IMG/VR virus record: IMGVR_UViG_3300008110_000625 | Span: 1 to 36,138 of that record | Strand: one strand, 5' to 3' | From: a virus | DNA length: 36,138 nt | Part shown: positions 17,671 through 24,212 of the stretch, piece after piece | Position numbering within the stretch: the stretch's first letter is position 1 | Layout of the letters: each line of letters opens with the position of its first letter | The notes under the pieces: model-generated | Database searches by the model: none | What the model was told of the DNA's origin: nothing | The model's input: the letters and a program-made list of their open reading frames with translations, nothing else | Translations under genes and position numbers: made by a program

Positions 17671-17943
17671 TTACCTCTTTTTTGTAGGAGGTTCTACCTT
17701 AGATTTGATATCTGGCTTAGAAATCAAAGGTTTATCGGCAGTAACGGTCTGGCGCTCGTTCTGTATTTCTTGGAGCTTTTCTAGATGCTCGTTGATAAAC
17801 CTGATATTGAGACGGCGTTCGTTGACCGGCATATCCATGACTTCAGACCATGAAAAGCCTCCACCGCCATGGTAAGTAAGTTCGAAAACCTCTCTTTTAT
17901 AGATTTGACGATACTCAACTCCCGGGAAAAAAAAATTCCGCTG
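17671..17943 (-). CDS. C-terminal extension of tail assembly chaperone, reached only by a frame slip
   Basis: An open frame with no ATG, GTG or TTG at its 5' end; the first ATGs fall in mid-domain. It opens after a TGA at 17944-17946, overlaps the last codons of the 250-aa gene and continues 82 codons to TAA at 17671. It encodes VEYRQIYKREVFELTYHGGGG followed by FSWSEVMDMPVNERR and a charged helix, the pattern of chaperone C-terminal domains in T4-like phages. A shift of +1 (or -2), or an mRNA with 8 or 11 instead of 9 U residues, joins the frames to give about 331 residues. It lies directly before the tape measure gene, as lambda gpGT does. An assembly error in the homopolymer would make it a plain fusion gene. 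Confidence 0.8.
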   Translation of the reverse strand, partial: QRNFFFPGVEYRQIYKREVFELTYHGGGGFSWSEVMDMPVNERRLNIRFINEHLEKLQEIQNERQTVTADKPLISKPDIKSKVEPPTKKR

Positions 17944-18667
17944 TCAGCGGCAGGCTCTCCTCGACCTCTTTTCCGGATGATAGTGTAAAATTGACTGTTA
18001 GATCAATATCTGGCGTAATTGATCCAATATAGGATCTTAGCGGATTAGAATCTTTAGCAATTAACGCATTATCAACGAATTCTCTTACTGTCTTAGGTTC
18101 GTAATCACCGTTAACTGAAAGAATTTGTCTCTTAAGTCTAGTGGTAATTTCGCCGGCAGAAAGATTAACTTTCTTTAAACTCTTAATTTCGGCATCGATT
18201 GCTTTTTCGTCCTCTACAGTAAAGAGTTTGAACGTTACTGTATTTTTGGAATGAGGTAGCTGATAGGTAAATTCGTTCTTATTCTTAAAGATACTGAAAT
18301 CTACTGTTTTGTTTTTTAAAGTCTGCAAGTCAATAGTAACAGTCTCTTTTGTTTCAGTTTCTGCGTCCGTATACTCAAAGCTATACTGGGAGCCATAAGC
18401 GAGAATACGTGCAGCAATCAACAAAGCGTTTCTATCACCTAATAAAAGATCCTCAAATTTTATTGGGGATTTAATGAGAGACTGTAGCATTCTTTCGATT
18501 GCTATACCTTGCTTCAATAAATTGACATTCGTAAGAATATCCTCCTCACGAGCAGTCATATACTTCATTTCGACGGCTCCGGAAGAAAGGGGATTTGTTG
18601 TTTCGTAAATTTTACCTTGAGAAGGTAACTCAATAGTTTCAGTAGGAATTGTAAACTTTTCAGACAT
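17915..18667 (-). CDS. T4 gp26-like tail assembly chaperone / baseplate protein, short form
   Basis: 250 residues. IPTETIELPSQGKIY at the N-terminus and the VEMKYMTAREEDILTNVNLL block (about 32-51), followed by MLQSLI and LLLGDRNALLIAARILAYG, are the pattern I know from the T4 gp26-like baseplate protein family of marine T4-like phages. The family is annotated as a baseplate hub subunit, but its location before the tape measure gene and the slip-dependent extension mark it as the equivalent of lambda gpG, a chaperone that coats tape measure during tail assembly. The last codons read Glu-Phe-Phe-Phe-Pro-Gly-Ser across the T tract. It starts at the ATG at 18667, with a TATTTAT box 24 nt upstream. 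Confidence 0.83.
   Translation of the reverse strand: MSEKFTIPTETIELPSQGKIYETTNPLSSGAVEMKYMTAREEDILTNVNLLKQGIAIERMLQSLIKSPIKFEDLLLGDRNALLIAARILAYGSQYSFEYTDAETETKETVTIDLQTLKNKTVDFSIFKNKNEFTYQLPHSKNTVTFKLFTVEDEKAIDAEIKSLKKVNLSAGEITTRLKRQILSVNGDYEPKTVREFVDNALIAKDSNPLRSYIGSITPDIDLTVNFTLSSGKEVEESLPLTAEFFFPGS
17924..17950 (-). promoter_or_regulatory. Slip site: GC hairpin followed by nine T residues
   Basis: On the minus strand the palindrome CCGCTGACAGCGG (17950-17938) is followed two bases later by nine T residues (17935-17927) and CCC. The 0-frame stop is the TGA at 17917-17915. A short GC hairpin next to a U tract is the arrangement known to stimulate transcriptional slippage; U-U-U-rich codons could also allow ribosomal slippage. 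Either could yield the extended chaperone. It also resembles a weak intrinsic terminator. Confidence 0.65.
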
Positions 18668-18690
18668 AATCTTGATTTAGTTATATATTG

Positions 18691-18697
18691 ATAAATA
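18691..18697 (-). promoter_or_regulatory. TATTTAT box ahead of tail assembly chaperone gene
   Basis: Minus strand TATTTAT within TTGATATATTTATCAATATA, 24 nt before the ATG at 18667. The flanks also form a short imperfect inverted repeat (TTGATA...TATCAA). It fits the family of boxes ahead of late genes. Confidence 0.35.
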
Positions 18698-18715
18698 TAT
18701 CAAATATAACTTTTC

Positions 18716-19024
18716 TTACTTGATCTTAAAAATATCTCGTACAAAACCTACACCATACTTGTAAAGATCAAAGATGATAACTAAAATAATTCCTAGGATA
18801 GTTGAATAGAGTATAAAAAAGAATATCCAAGTTTGCTGCCAACCGTCAGTCTTACCTTCGATAAATGCAAGCCAGAATACAGTAGATGCTCCTGATATAG
18901 TAGTCAAAACAAGAATAGTACGAATAATGATTAGGATAAAGGCAATTTCAAGCCAGAATCTAGCAATTAAATACCCTAAAGCAACTACCGTTAAAGAAAC
19001 GATGAATAATGTTAACCAGCTCAT
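18716..19024 (-). CDS. Small membrane protein, about 102 aa
   Basis: Three strongly hydrophobic segments: roughly residues 3-22, 25-53 and 70-91 (numbering from the ATG at 19024), separated by a polar loop EGKTDGWQQ; the C-terminus is basic and aromatic (YKYGVGFVRDIFKIK). I prefer the ATG at 19024 over an in-frame start at 19105, because the extra 27 residues are basic and unlike a membrane-protein N-terminus and a TATTTAG box lies between them. Located between the tube and chaperone genes. A holin-like role is conceivable from size and topology but nothing in the sequence proves it. Confidence 0.65.
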   Translation of the reverse strand: MSWLTLFIVSLTVVALGYLIARFWLEIAFILIIIRTILVLTTISGASTVFWLAFIEGKTDGWQQTWIFFFILYSTILGIILVIIFDLYKYGVGFVRDIFKIK

Positions 19025-19040
19025 AACTTTTATTTTATAC

Positions 19041-19047
19041 CTAAATA
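19041..19047 (-). promoter_or_regulatory. TATTTAG box, variant of the late-gene box
   Basis: Minus strand TATTTAG, 17 nt before the ATG at 19024 and downstream of the terminator at 19140-19166. Differs from the other boxes by its final base. A promoter here would restart transcription after the terminator. Confidence 0.25.
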
Positions 19048-19139
19048 TACATATTCTCCGCTTTGGAAACAACTTTTTACAGTAAAATAACCTATTGAGA
19101 ATCAATAAGTTATGAACATTAAGATTTCCGTAATACTAT

Positions 19140-19166
19140 AAAAAAAGCCGCTTTTTAGGCGGCTTT
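19140..19166 (-). terminator. Rho-independent terminator after the tail tube gene
   Basis: On the minus strand AAAGCCGC and GCGGCTTT form an 8-bp GC-centred stem with a 7-base loop (CTAAAAA), followed by a run of seven T. It lies 26-52 bases after the tube stop codon. It would end the sheath-tube transcript, which must be the most abundant tail message, and separate it from the chaperone and tape measure genes. On the plus strand the flank is less T-rich. Confidence 0.85.
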
Positions 19167-19191
19167 CTAACTCATTGAAAATCAAGTAGTT

Positions 19192-19677
19192 TTAGTAGTT
19201 CAGGATACAGTAATCCATTCCGATACCTAGTTCTATTGTAATTGCGTCTTGATTTGACCAATCGTAAGATCCGAAGTTTGCAGTCTTAACGAAAGCTCCT
19301 TTGATAATCCACTCAGAAACTACATCTCCTACAGGTCCGAGAATTGATAGATTCAGGTCTTTCTTATAGAAATCAGAATATCCGTCACGTCCGGTTACAG
19401 ATTCGTGTGATAGACGAATCCACTCCATACAAGCCTGTTGTCCGGAAGGTGAAATTGGATTATAAAGATTCAAGGTCATGTCCTGCCATTCGGCCTTACC
19501 TTTGATCTTACGGTATACGTTGATATGGTCAAGCTTTACTTCATTCAAGTTAATATTGGGTGCAGTAGCACTCTTAATCATGAAAGAAGGAATGCCGTCG
19601 ATATACATGATAAACCGGTTCTGAACGGTAGGTTCATAGGCCGTAAACATTATTTCATTTGGATCTAGTACTGGCAT
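19192..19677 (-). CDS. 19: Tail tube protein, T4 gp19-like
   Basis: Forms the inner tube of the contractile tail by stacking hexamers. The 161-residue length equals that of T4 gp19 within a few residues (163). The order of motifs fits the Phage_T4_gp19 family: N-terminal EPTVQNRFIMYIDGIPSFMIKSA, then the long VKLDHINVYRKIKGKAEWQDM strand-loop, the AWxxLSHE-like ACMEWIRLSHE helix, and a closing YDWSNQDAITIELGIGMDYC. It lies between the 179-residue gene and the terminator, downstream of sheath. It is preceded by a TATTTATA box 18 nt before the ATG. Confidence 0.92.
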   Translation of the reverse strand: MPVLDPNEIMFTAYEPTVQNRFIMYIDGIPSFMIKSATAPNINLNEVKLDHINVYRKIKGKAEWQDMTLNLYNPISPSGQQACMEWIRLSHESVTGRDGYSDFYKKDLNLSILGPVGDVVSEWIIKGAFVKTANFGSYDWSNQDAITIELGIGMDYCILNY

Positions 19678-19694
19678 TTTATTCTATGTTTTAT

Positions 19695-19701
19695 ATAAAT
19701 A
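19695..19701 (-). promoter_or_regulatory. TATTTAT box ahead of tail tube gene
   Basis: Minus strand GATATTTATATAAAAC with the TATTTAT core 18 nt before the ATG at 19677. It lies in the 40-base gap after the 179-residue gene. The reverse complement of this octamer is the T4 late consensus TATAAATA, but in the opposite orientation to the genes. Confidence 0.45.
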
Positions 19702-19717
19702 TCTGTTAATACAAAAC

Positions 19718-20257
19718 TTATTTTCCGAGGAATCCACCTTCGCCTGAACCGCCAGCAGATTTTTGAACCTTACTTGTAGCAGAGCTTCCCATCTCCTTAG
19801 CTACCTGGTCAACTGTCTTACCTTTGAAAGCCTCAGGATCTTTGTCCATTGCTTTTTTAGCAAGAGCTTTCATACCTTGTGTAACAGCTACAGCTAGCGT
19901 TGCACCTCCTCCTAGAAGTTTAAGAACACTCATTCCAAACTCTTTTGCAATCGCAGGATCGTTTATTAGTTGTTGAATAGGTTCAGCTAACTCAAACTCT
20001 TTAATCTGCTCTGTGTCTTTCTTTGTAGGAGCTTCTGCTACCTTAGTCTCCATTTCTTCTACTCCCTCTTCTTTCATTTTGCCGGTAGCTTTTACTTCAG
20101 GAGCTTTTTTCTCTTTCTTTTCTTTTGGCATTTTAACAGCCTCGGTATAAGCACCGCCTGACATATCTCCTTTTTTAGCCTCGGCAAGTACTTGCTTGGC
20201 AAGAGATTCAAACAATTGCTTGGATAAATGCAATCTAACTTTTGTATTATTTTTCAT
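19718..20257 (-). CDS. Hypothetical tail-module protein, 179 aa, Lys/Glu-rich with Ala-rich helix
   Basis: Not recognised. The N-terminal half (residues 1-85) is charged and probably disordered, with runs of Lys/Glu (KMPKEKKEKKAPE, KMKEEGVEEMETK). The second half carries a helical, partly hydrophobic stretch (FGMSVLKLLGGGATLAVAVTQGMKALAKKAM, about 107-137) and ends Gly/Ser-rich. It sits between sheath and tube, 18 bases after the sheath stop. The charged part could be a scaffold-like or nucleic-acid-neutralising segment. A structural or assembly role is inferred from position only. Confidence 0.65.
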   Translation of the reverse strand: MKNNTKVRLHLSKQLFESLAKQVLAEAKKGDMSGGAYTEAVKMPKEKKEKKAPEVKATGKMKEEGVEEMETKVAEAPTKKDTEQIKEFELAEPIQQLINDPAIAKEFGMSVLKLLGGGATLAVAVTQGMKALAKKAMDKDPEAFKGKTVDQVAKEMGSSATSKVQKSAGGSGEGGFLGK

Positions 20258-20275
20258 CTAGAGTTATTTTTTAAA

Positions 20276-22045
20276 TTATGCTCCAAAAGTTACACCAGTT
20301 GGTAAGATGTTGAAGTCAAGTTGGATGAATTCTGCAGTTCTAGTAGGCTGTAAGTAAATAGCACCTACAAGAAGATTGCGATCTATCACATCAGGTGTGT
20401 TATTGGTCTCGTCCATTACTACGCGGAAGGCATAAAGACCTTGACGCTGTTGAACGTAATCAAGATATGGGTTAACTTGAGAAAGGAAGCGATTACGTGT
20501 AACGGCTGTATTCTGCTCGAATACAAGAGTCTGTGCAATTTGACCAATATACCCTTTAAGAGCGATCAATAGACGACGTACGTTTACTCTATCAAGTGCA
20601 GAAGCACGAGCTTGTAAAGTTTTTTGTCCGTATACTACTGTACCTTGGCCTGGGAATACTGCAATTGGATTTACTCTTCCAGTATATAATGTATTGCGCT
20701 GAGCTACAGTAAGACGTCTTTCAGGCTGAATCACAGTTGGAAGACCTCCACGGTTAAGACCTGCTGGTGCAAACCACTCGGCAGATACTTTATCATTGTA
20801 TTCGTATACTCCAGGAATAATCACAGAAGCAGGTACGAAATTTAAGCGACCAGTTTCGATTGAACGAACCTGAACCCATGGCCAATAAGTAGCACCGTAG
20901 CTGTTGTCGTAAGACTGAGCAGCAGTTGTTACTGAATTGATGGCTTGATTGTATCCAACCATATCTACTACTGCAATAGCATCTCCACGGTTCTGAACCA
21001 TGCTAAGAAGGCTACTAACAATAGATGTTGCATTCTGATTTGTGATACCAGGTGCATAAATTGAGTCGTATACGTACTGATCTTGGTTAGCTAATAGATT
21101 GATTGCAGTAGCGTAGTTATCAGGGAATACACCTTGAATATTTGTGGCTGAGTTAGAACCTACAGAAGCTACAGTTGGGATTTGCTCAAATAAATTTAAT
21201 GCAGCTAAACCAAAGCATCCATACAAAGGACCTACTGCACCACCAAAGGCACCGTTTTGAGATCCGCTTCCGTTTTGAGGAATAGAAGCTGTATAAGCAG
21301 AATATGCCTGACCTTGTGGATTTAAGTAGTTAGGTGTAGGCAGGTTAACATTCTTAACGCGTACATACAGAGATGAGTTAGGATAGCTACCTGTAATCTC
21401 TAAATACTGCTGTCCGTCGCTATCGGTTGCTACAGTCTGTGTTTGATCACCGATTACGTAAGCAATGTAGTTATTTTGATTTGGATCTAAAGATAGATTA
21501 GTCCAAGTCTCAAGTACTGTTTGGTTTGAAGTATAGTCATCACCTCTTCTAATAAGGAGTGTAAATACGCCAGAAGCAGAATCGGCTTGAGTTACTTGCC
21601 ATCTAACATTGTTTGCGGATCCGGAAGGAAGTATTCCGTTAGTTGCTGTAGTTGCACCTGCGTTATTGTTCATGATGGTACCTACTGAAAGGGTCTCAAG
21701 AACAAATGGGCATTCACCGGAAATGCCGCAAGGGATGAGTGAGGATGAAGCTGCGCTATATGAGCCGCTAGCAACTCTTGTCACTAAAAGGGAAGTACCT
21801 CCCTGCTGGAAATAGTTATAAGCAGCTTGAGAGGTCAAATATTCGTAAGTATTGCTGTTGGAAACAAATGTAGTTCCAAACTTAGCTTTATACTGAGAAT
21901 ATGAAGTTACGAGGGTTGGGATATTAGGCTTTCCTACTACAGTTGGGCCGATTAAGGCGGCTCCTACTGTTACCGGACCTGCTGTTACCTGGGAAAGGTC
22001 GTTTTCTCTTAGGAATACACCTGGTGAAATTAATGCTTCTGCCAT
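20276..22045 (-). CDS. 18: Contractile tail sheath protein, T4 gp18-like
   Basis: Builds the contractile sheath around the tube. The N-terminus ALISPGVFLRENDLSQV and the following VGAALIGPTVVGKPNIPTLVTS are the typical sheath start with the P-G-V-x-x-E motif. The C-terminal domain has RRLLIALKGYIGQIAQTLVFEQN and an interior VNPYLDYVQQRQGLYAFRVVMDETNN segment, the usual gp18/sheath C-terminal handshake region. At 589 residues it is shorter than T4 gp18 (659) and longer than P2 gpFI. Its leader contains one of the three identical TATTTATTACTA boxes. Followed by the 179-residue gene and tube. Confidence 0.94.
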   Translation of the reverse strand: MAEALISPGVFLRENDLSQVTAGPVTVGAALIGPTVVGKPNIPTLVTSYSQYKAKFGTTFVSNSNTYEYLTSQAAYNYFQQGGTSLLVTRVASGSYSAASSSLIPCGISGECPFVLETLSVGTIMNNNAGATTATNGILPSGSANNVRWQVTQADSASGVFTLLIRRGDDYTSNQTVLETWTNLSLDPNQNNYIAYVIGDQTQTVATDSDGQQYLEITGSYPNSSLYVRVKNVNLPTPNYLNPQGQAYSAYTASIPQNGSGSQNGAFGGAVGPLYGCFGLAALNLFEQIPTVASVGSNSATNIQGVFPDNYATAINLLANQDQYVYDSIYAPGITNQNATSIVSSLLSMVQNRGDAIAVVDMVGYNQAINSVTTAAQSYDNSYGATYWPWVQVRSIETGRLNFVPASVIIPGVYEYNDKVSAEWFAPAGLNRGGLPTVIQPERRLTVAQRNTLYTGRVNPIAVFPGQGTVVYGQKTLQARASALDRVNVRRLLIALKGYIGQIAQTLVFEQNTAVTRNRFLSQVNPYLDYVQQRQGLYAFRVVMDETNNTPDVIDRNLLVGAIYLQPTRTAEFIQLDFNILPTGVTFGA

Positions 22046-22061
22046 TTTAATGATTTATTTC

Positions 22062-22073
22062 TAGTAATAAATA
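22062..22073 (-). promoter_or_regulatory. TATTTATTACTA box ahead of tail sheath gene
   Basis: Minus strand TATTTATTACTA, with the TATTTAT core 22 nt before the sheath ATG at 22045. It is identical over 12 bases to the boxes at 1277-1288 and 22536-22547. The sheath gene is expected to be among the most strongly expressed late genes. Confidence 0.55.
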
Positions 22074-22119
22074 TCAGTCCGTAAAGGCAAAACCTAATTT
22101 ATTCCCAAGGAGTACTCTA

Positions 22120-22374
22120 TTAAACAGATAGCAGAGTTATTTCGCCGTTTTCTGGGTTAATAGTACCATCTCCGTACTTTGCTCCAAGTTCTTTTAACTG
22201 ATCGCGCTGTTTGAGAGCATTAGCTTTGATAGCTTCTTTTATGTTTTCTAACTCAAGATCTAATAGGGTTCTCTGAAAATGCAATTCACCGAGAACGGCG
22301 GCAAGACGTGTAGCATCTTGTCTGTTGTTTTGAAATTCTTGTAACTCTTCTGGAGTAAGTTTTTTGATATCCAT
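22120..22374 (-). CDS. Small coiled-coil protein, 84 aa
   Basis: Not recognised. Residues 6-65 form one predicted amphipathic helix rich in Leu, Gln and Glu (LTPEELQEFQNNRQDATRL, then LDLELENIKEAIKANALKQRDQLKELG) and likely a coiled coil. The end, KYGDGTINPENGEITLLSV, looks like a small beta hairpin. Similar short coiled-coil proteins are common near structural genes of large marine phages. It sits 74 bases upstream of the sheath gene and 8 bases after the small basic protein. Confidence 0.7.
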   Translation of the reverse strand: MDIKKLTPEELQEFQNNRQDATRLAAVLGELHFQRTLLDLELENIKEAIKANALKQRDQLKELGAKYGDGTINPENGEITLLSV

Positions 22375-22382
22375 GTGTTTAT

Positions 22383-22523
22383 TTATTTTGTAACTTTTTT
22401 AGTCGCTTTTTTGCGTGGCTTTTTAGCTTCGGCAGGCTGTACTTCAACAACAGGAGTCTCTACTTTAGGCTCAGGCTTTACGAAAAGACTCTTTAACTTT
22501 GCAAGGATGGTTGCGAGTATCAT
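22383..22523 (-). CDS. Tiny basic protein, 46 aa
   Basis: Not in databases as far as I recognise. The frame runs from ATG at 22523 to TAA at 22383 and encodes 46 residues. It starts with a short hydrophobic-basic helix (MILATILAKLKSLFVK), has a Pro/Glu/Val linker (PEPKVETPVVEVQPAE) and ends in a Lys/Arg-rich tail (AKKPRKKATKKVTK), like small histone-like or nucleic-acid-binding tails. Two TATTTAT boxes lie upstream, at 22541-22547 and 22573-22579. The clear gap it fills, its good box and its biased composition support a real gene. Confidence 0.6.
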   Translation of the reverse strand: MILATILAKLKSLFVKPEPKVETPVVEVQPAEAKKPRKKATKKVTK

Positions 22524-22535
22524 ATTTTAGCTGTT

Positions 22536-22547
22536 TAGTAATAAATA
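22536..22547 (-). promoter_or_regulatory. TATTTATTACTA box at the downstream end of the accessory operon
   Basis: Minus strand TATTTATTACTA, core 18 nt before the ATG at 22523. A second core, TATTTATA, lies at 22573-22579. The 74-base gap is the first sizeable one after the 8.5 kb accessory operon, so a promoter here would restart transcription into the tail genes. Confidence 0.5.
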
Positions 22548-22597
22548 GTACCGTATTTATGGGATCTAATATATAAATATCGAATAAACCTGCAGAA

Positions 22598-22825
22598 CTA
22601 TGTCTTTATATCTTCTTCTTTCTTAAGACCGTATGTAACCCATCTATACCATATTCGTTCGTGTATATAGTACTGAATTGGTTTGTAAACGAGTTCGGCA
22701 ACACCAAACGCAGCACCGATTTTAATTGACCCAGAAACTCCCCACATTATTACGAATCCAATCAAGGTACTCAAAACGCGATAACTGATGGTTTTCGCTA
22801 TATGTCGTTTTTTCTCTACTATCAT
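22598..22825 (-). CDS. DUF2061-type small membrane protein
   Basis: 75 residues with KTISYRVLSTLIGFVIMWGVSG at the N-terminus, an IGAAFGVAELVYKPIQYYIHERIW segment and a charged C-terminus. The pairing of K-T-I-S-Y-R-x-L with A-E-x-V-x-K-x-x-x-Y-Y-x-H-E-R-x-W matches the DUF2061 pattern as I know it, two membrane helices. Function unknown; homologues occur in Bacteroidota and Proteobacteria and as phage accessory genes. Its first bases overlap the stop of the preceding gene (ATGA). Confidence 0.75.
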   Translation of the reverse strand: MIVEKKRHIAKTISYRVLSTLIGFVIMWGVSGSIKIGAAFGVAELVYKPIQYYIHERIWYRWVTYGLKKEEDIKT

Positions 22826-23055
22826 CTTATTAATACTACGTCACCTTTCCAAATAACTTCAGTTGCTTGGCAACTTATGTGGTGTTTATCTACTTCTTGG
22901 TTTCTTAATGAATCCCAAACCGTATCTCGAGTCGTATGTACAGGTAGTTGAAATATAACATTACAACAAATGCGCTCCTCTCCATCAATCAATATTCTCC
23001 AAAAGTTATGATTATCTTTACATTGAGTGTTCCACCTTACCTTAACGTCTATCAT
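22822..23055 (-). CDS. Hypothetical phage protein, 77 aa
   Basis: Not recognised beyond similarity of pattern to small proteins I have seen in marine T4-like phages (VRWNTQCKDNHNFWRILIDGEE). It is a soluble, beta-rich 77-residue protein with three Cys (ICCNVIF and HISCQ) and several Trp. Starts and stops overlap both neighbours by four bases, so it is translated as part of the operon. No catalytic motif. Its place between the HAD phosphatase and the DUF2061 protein gives no clue to a role. Confidence 0.7.
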   Translation of the reverse strand: MIDVKVRWNTQCKDNHNFWRILIDGEERICCNVIFQLPVHTTRDTVWDSLRNQEVDKHHISCQATEVIWKGDVVLIR

Positions 23056-23393
23056 ATACCTGAATTTCTATTTAAATTTATTGCAACAGCTCTATCTACG
23101 TTTGGCTGTTCAGGATCACGGTCATTTATAAGATAACGAGTTCCTCTACCGATTCCAAAAACTATTTGATGATATTTTACCCCTAGCTTTTCTAGTTCTT
23201 GTTTTGTAAACACCTCTAGTTCAGGAGGACGAGCAGTTGTTATTACTATATGTGCACCTTTATTATACTCTTTGTTCACTAAATTGATAACGCTCTGTAT
23301 AGGTTCAGGTTCTGCTGTCTGAAGCACATCAAAAGGTCTATACTTTATAAGAGTACCATCGATGTCAACAAAACACGTAGGAAACTTCTTCAT
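23052..23393 (-). CDS. HAD-superfamily phosphatase
   Basis: 113 residues without a cap domain. Motif I is DIDGTL (Asp10, Asp12), motif II is VITTARPPE (Thr52-Arg55) and motif III is LINDRDP (Asp91 and Asp93), so all phosphatase signature residues are present. The size and the DxDGTL/TxAR/NDRD set fit small phage-encoded HAD phosphatases, which are often annotated with sugar-phosphate or polynucleotide phosphatase names. Adjacent nucleotidyltransferase and GT9-like genes point to a sugar-phosphate or activated-sugar substrate, as inference. Overlaps both neighbours by four bases. Confidence 0.85.
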   Translation of the reverse strand: MKKFPTCFVDIDGTLIKYRPFDVLQTAEPEPIQSVINLVNKEYNKGAHIVITTARPPELEVFTKQELEKLGVKYHQIVFGIGRGTRYLINDRDPEQPNVDRAVAINLNRNSGI

Positions 23394-23776
23394 AGCTTAC
23401 CTTCAGCTTTCATTTGCTCGCGGATCTTAGTTGCGGATATATCGTGAATGTCTTGAGGGGGTACGTGTTCAATAACATCGTAACCTACTCCACGGCCTAT
23501 ATTAATTGATTCAATATCTGGAATCTTCATGATATTTAGCTTACCCTCTTCTACAAGATCTTTTAACTCGATAGATAGATTCATTAGAATTTCTTGAGCC
23601 GTCCACGGGTTCTTTTCACTTACAGGGACGTCGCGAATACATAGCAACACTTTCTTTCCTTCTTCGAGGGCTTGATCAATAAGCCAACGATGTCCAGGAT
23701 GCCAAGGTTGCCATCTTCCGATAAACATAGCCCACTCCCCTGATTTACTTTGTGCTTTAGCTAGGTAGTTCTTCAT
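23390..23776 (-). CDS. HxGH-superfamily nucleotidyltransferase (cytidylyl/adenylyl type)
   Basis: 128 residues. FIGRWQPWHPGHRWLIDQAL carries the HPGH motif (residues 26-29), and ISATKIRE near the C-terminus is the ISTTKI-type motif of the TagD and PPAT/NMNAT superfamily. It transfers a nucleotide monophosphate from NTP to a phosphorylated acceptor. The size is that of glycerol-3-phosphate cytidylyltransferase (TagD), but the G-R-W-Q-P start is more like NMNAT/adenylyltransferases. The acceptor is unknown: a sugar phosphate is favoured by the HAD and GT9 neighbours; sulfate activation is unlikely because ATP sulfurylase is far larger. Overlaps the kinase gene by 20 bases. Confidence 0.85.
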   Translation of the reverse strand: MKNYLAKAQSKSGEWAMFIGRWQPWHPGHRWLIDQALEEGKKVLLCIRDVPVSEKNPWTAQEILMNLSIELKDLVEEGKLNIMKIPDIESINIGRGVGYDVIEHVPPQDIHDISATKIREQMKAEGKL

Positions 23777-24212
23777 TAGTATAACGCTTTATTGCATCAA
23801 CACATTCTGATATTGATAGTTTAGACGTGTCTAAATGTAATATACGTTCTTTTTCTGGTAATTCAAAATCTTGAACGTGAAATTTTTCTCTACCTCTTTC
23901 TCCTTCGTAGGTTAAATACACCCATTTAACATCGTCGGTTAAACTATTAAGGTAGTTGCGAGCCTCTCTATACGGATATACCAGTGATAGAATAATACCG
24001 TCGCTTCCTATACTATTTAGGTAGTGCGCAATGTCGCTAGCCCTGTTCAGGTTCTGAATACGCCCTTTCCTGTTGAAGCTTTTATTTTTAAAAATTTCAC
24101 GTAGCTCATCTCCGTCAATATTCCAGTATTGACTGAAGCATTCCTCTCCTATAAGCTTTTTTGCAAGCGTTGATTTACCGCAATGCGGTTGTCCAAATAA
24201 AACTATAATCAA
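23757..24212 (-). CDS. Adenylylsulfate (APS) kinase-like protein
   Basis: 151 residues, P-loop kinase that would phosphorylate APS to PAPS, the sulfuryl donor of sulfotransferases. Walker A is GQPHCGKS (7-14). The DGDELR motif (33-38) and the later RIQNLNRASDIAHYL and LVYPYREAR segments match the APS-kinase LDGDNxR, NIxRxxEVA and SPYRxxR signatures. The start is TTG at 24212, overlapping the sulfotransferase TGA as TTGA; no ATG is possible. The sulfotransferase gene directly before it is the natural user of its product. I see no ATP sulfurylase, so APS would come from the host. Confidence 0.87.
   Translation of the reverse strand: MIIVLFGQPHCGKSTLAKKLIGEECFSQYWNIDGDELREIFKNKSFNRKGRIQNLNRASDIAHYLNSIGSDGIILSLVYPYREARNYLNSLTDDVKWVYLTYEGERGREKFHVQDFELPEKERILHLDTSKLSISECVDAIKRYTNEELPS

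Noticed and set aside
19025-19105. Longer N-terminus of the 102-residue membrane protein, adding 27 residues
   Set aside because: The extra part is highly basic and Cys-rich, unlike a membrane protein N-terminus; the late-box variant lies within it and the ATG at 19024 starts a clean hydrophobic helix.
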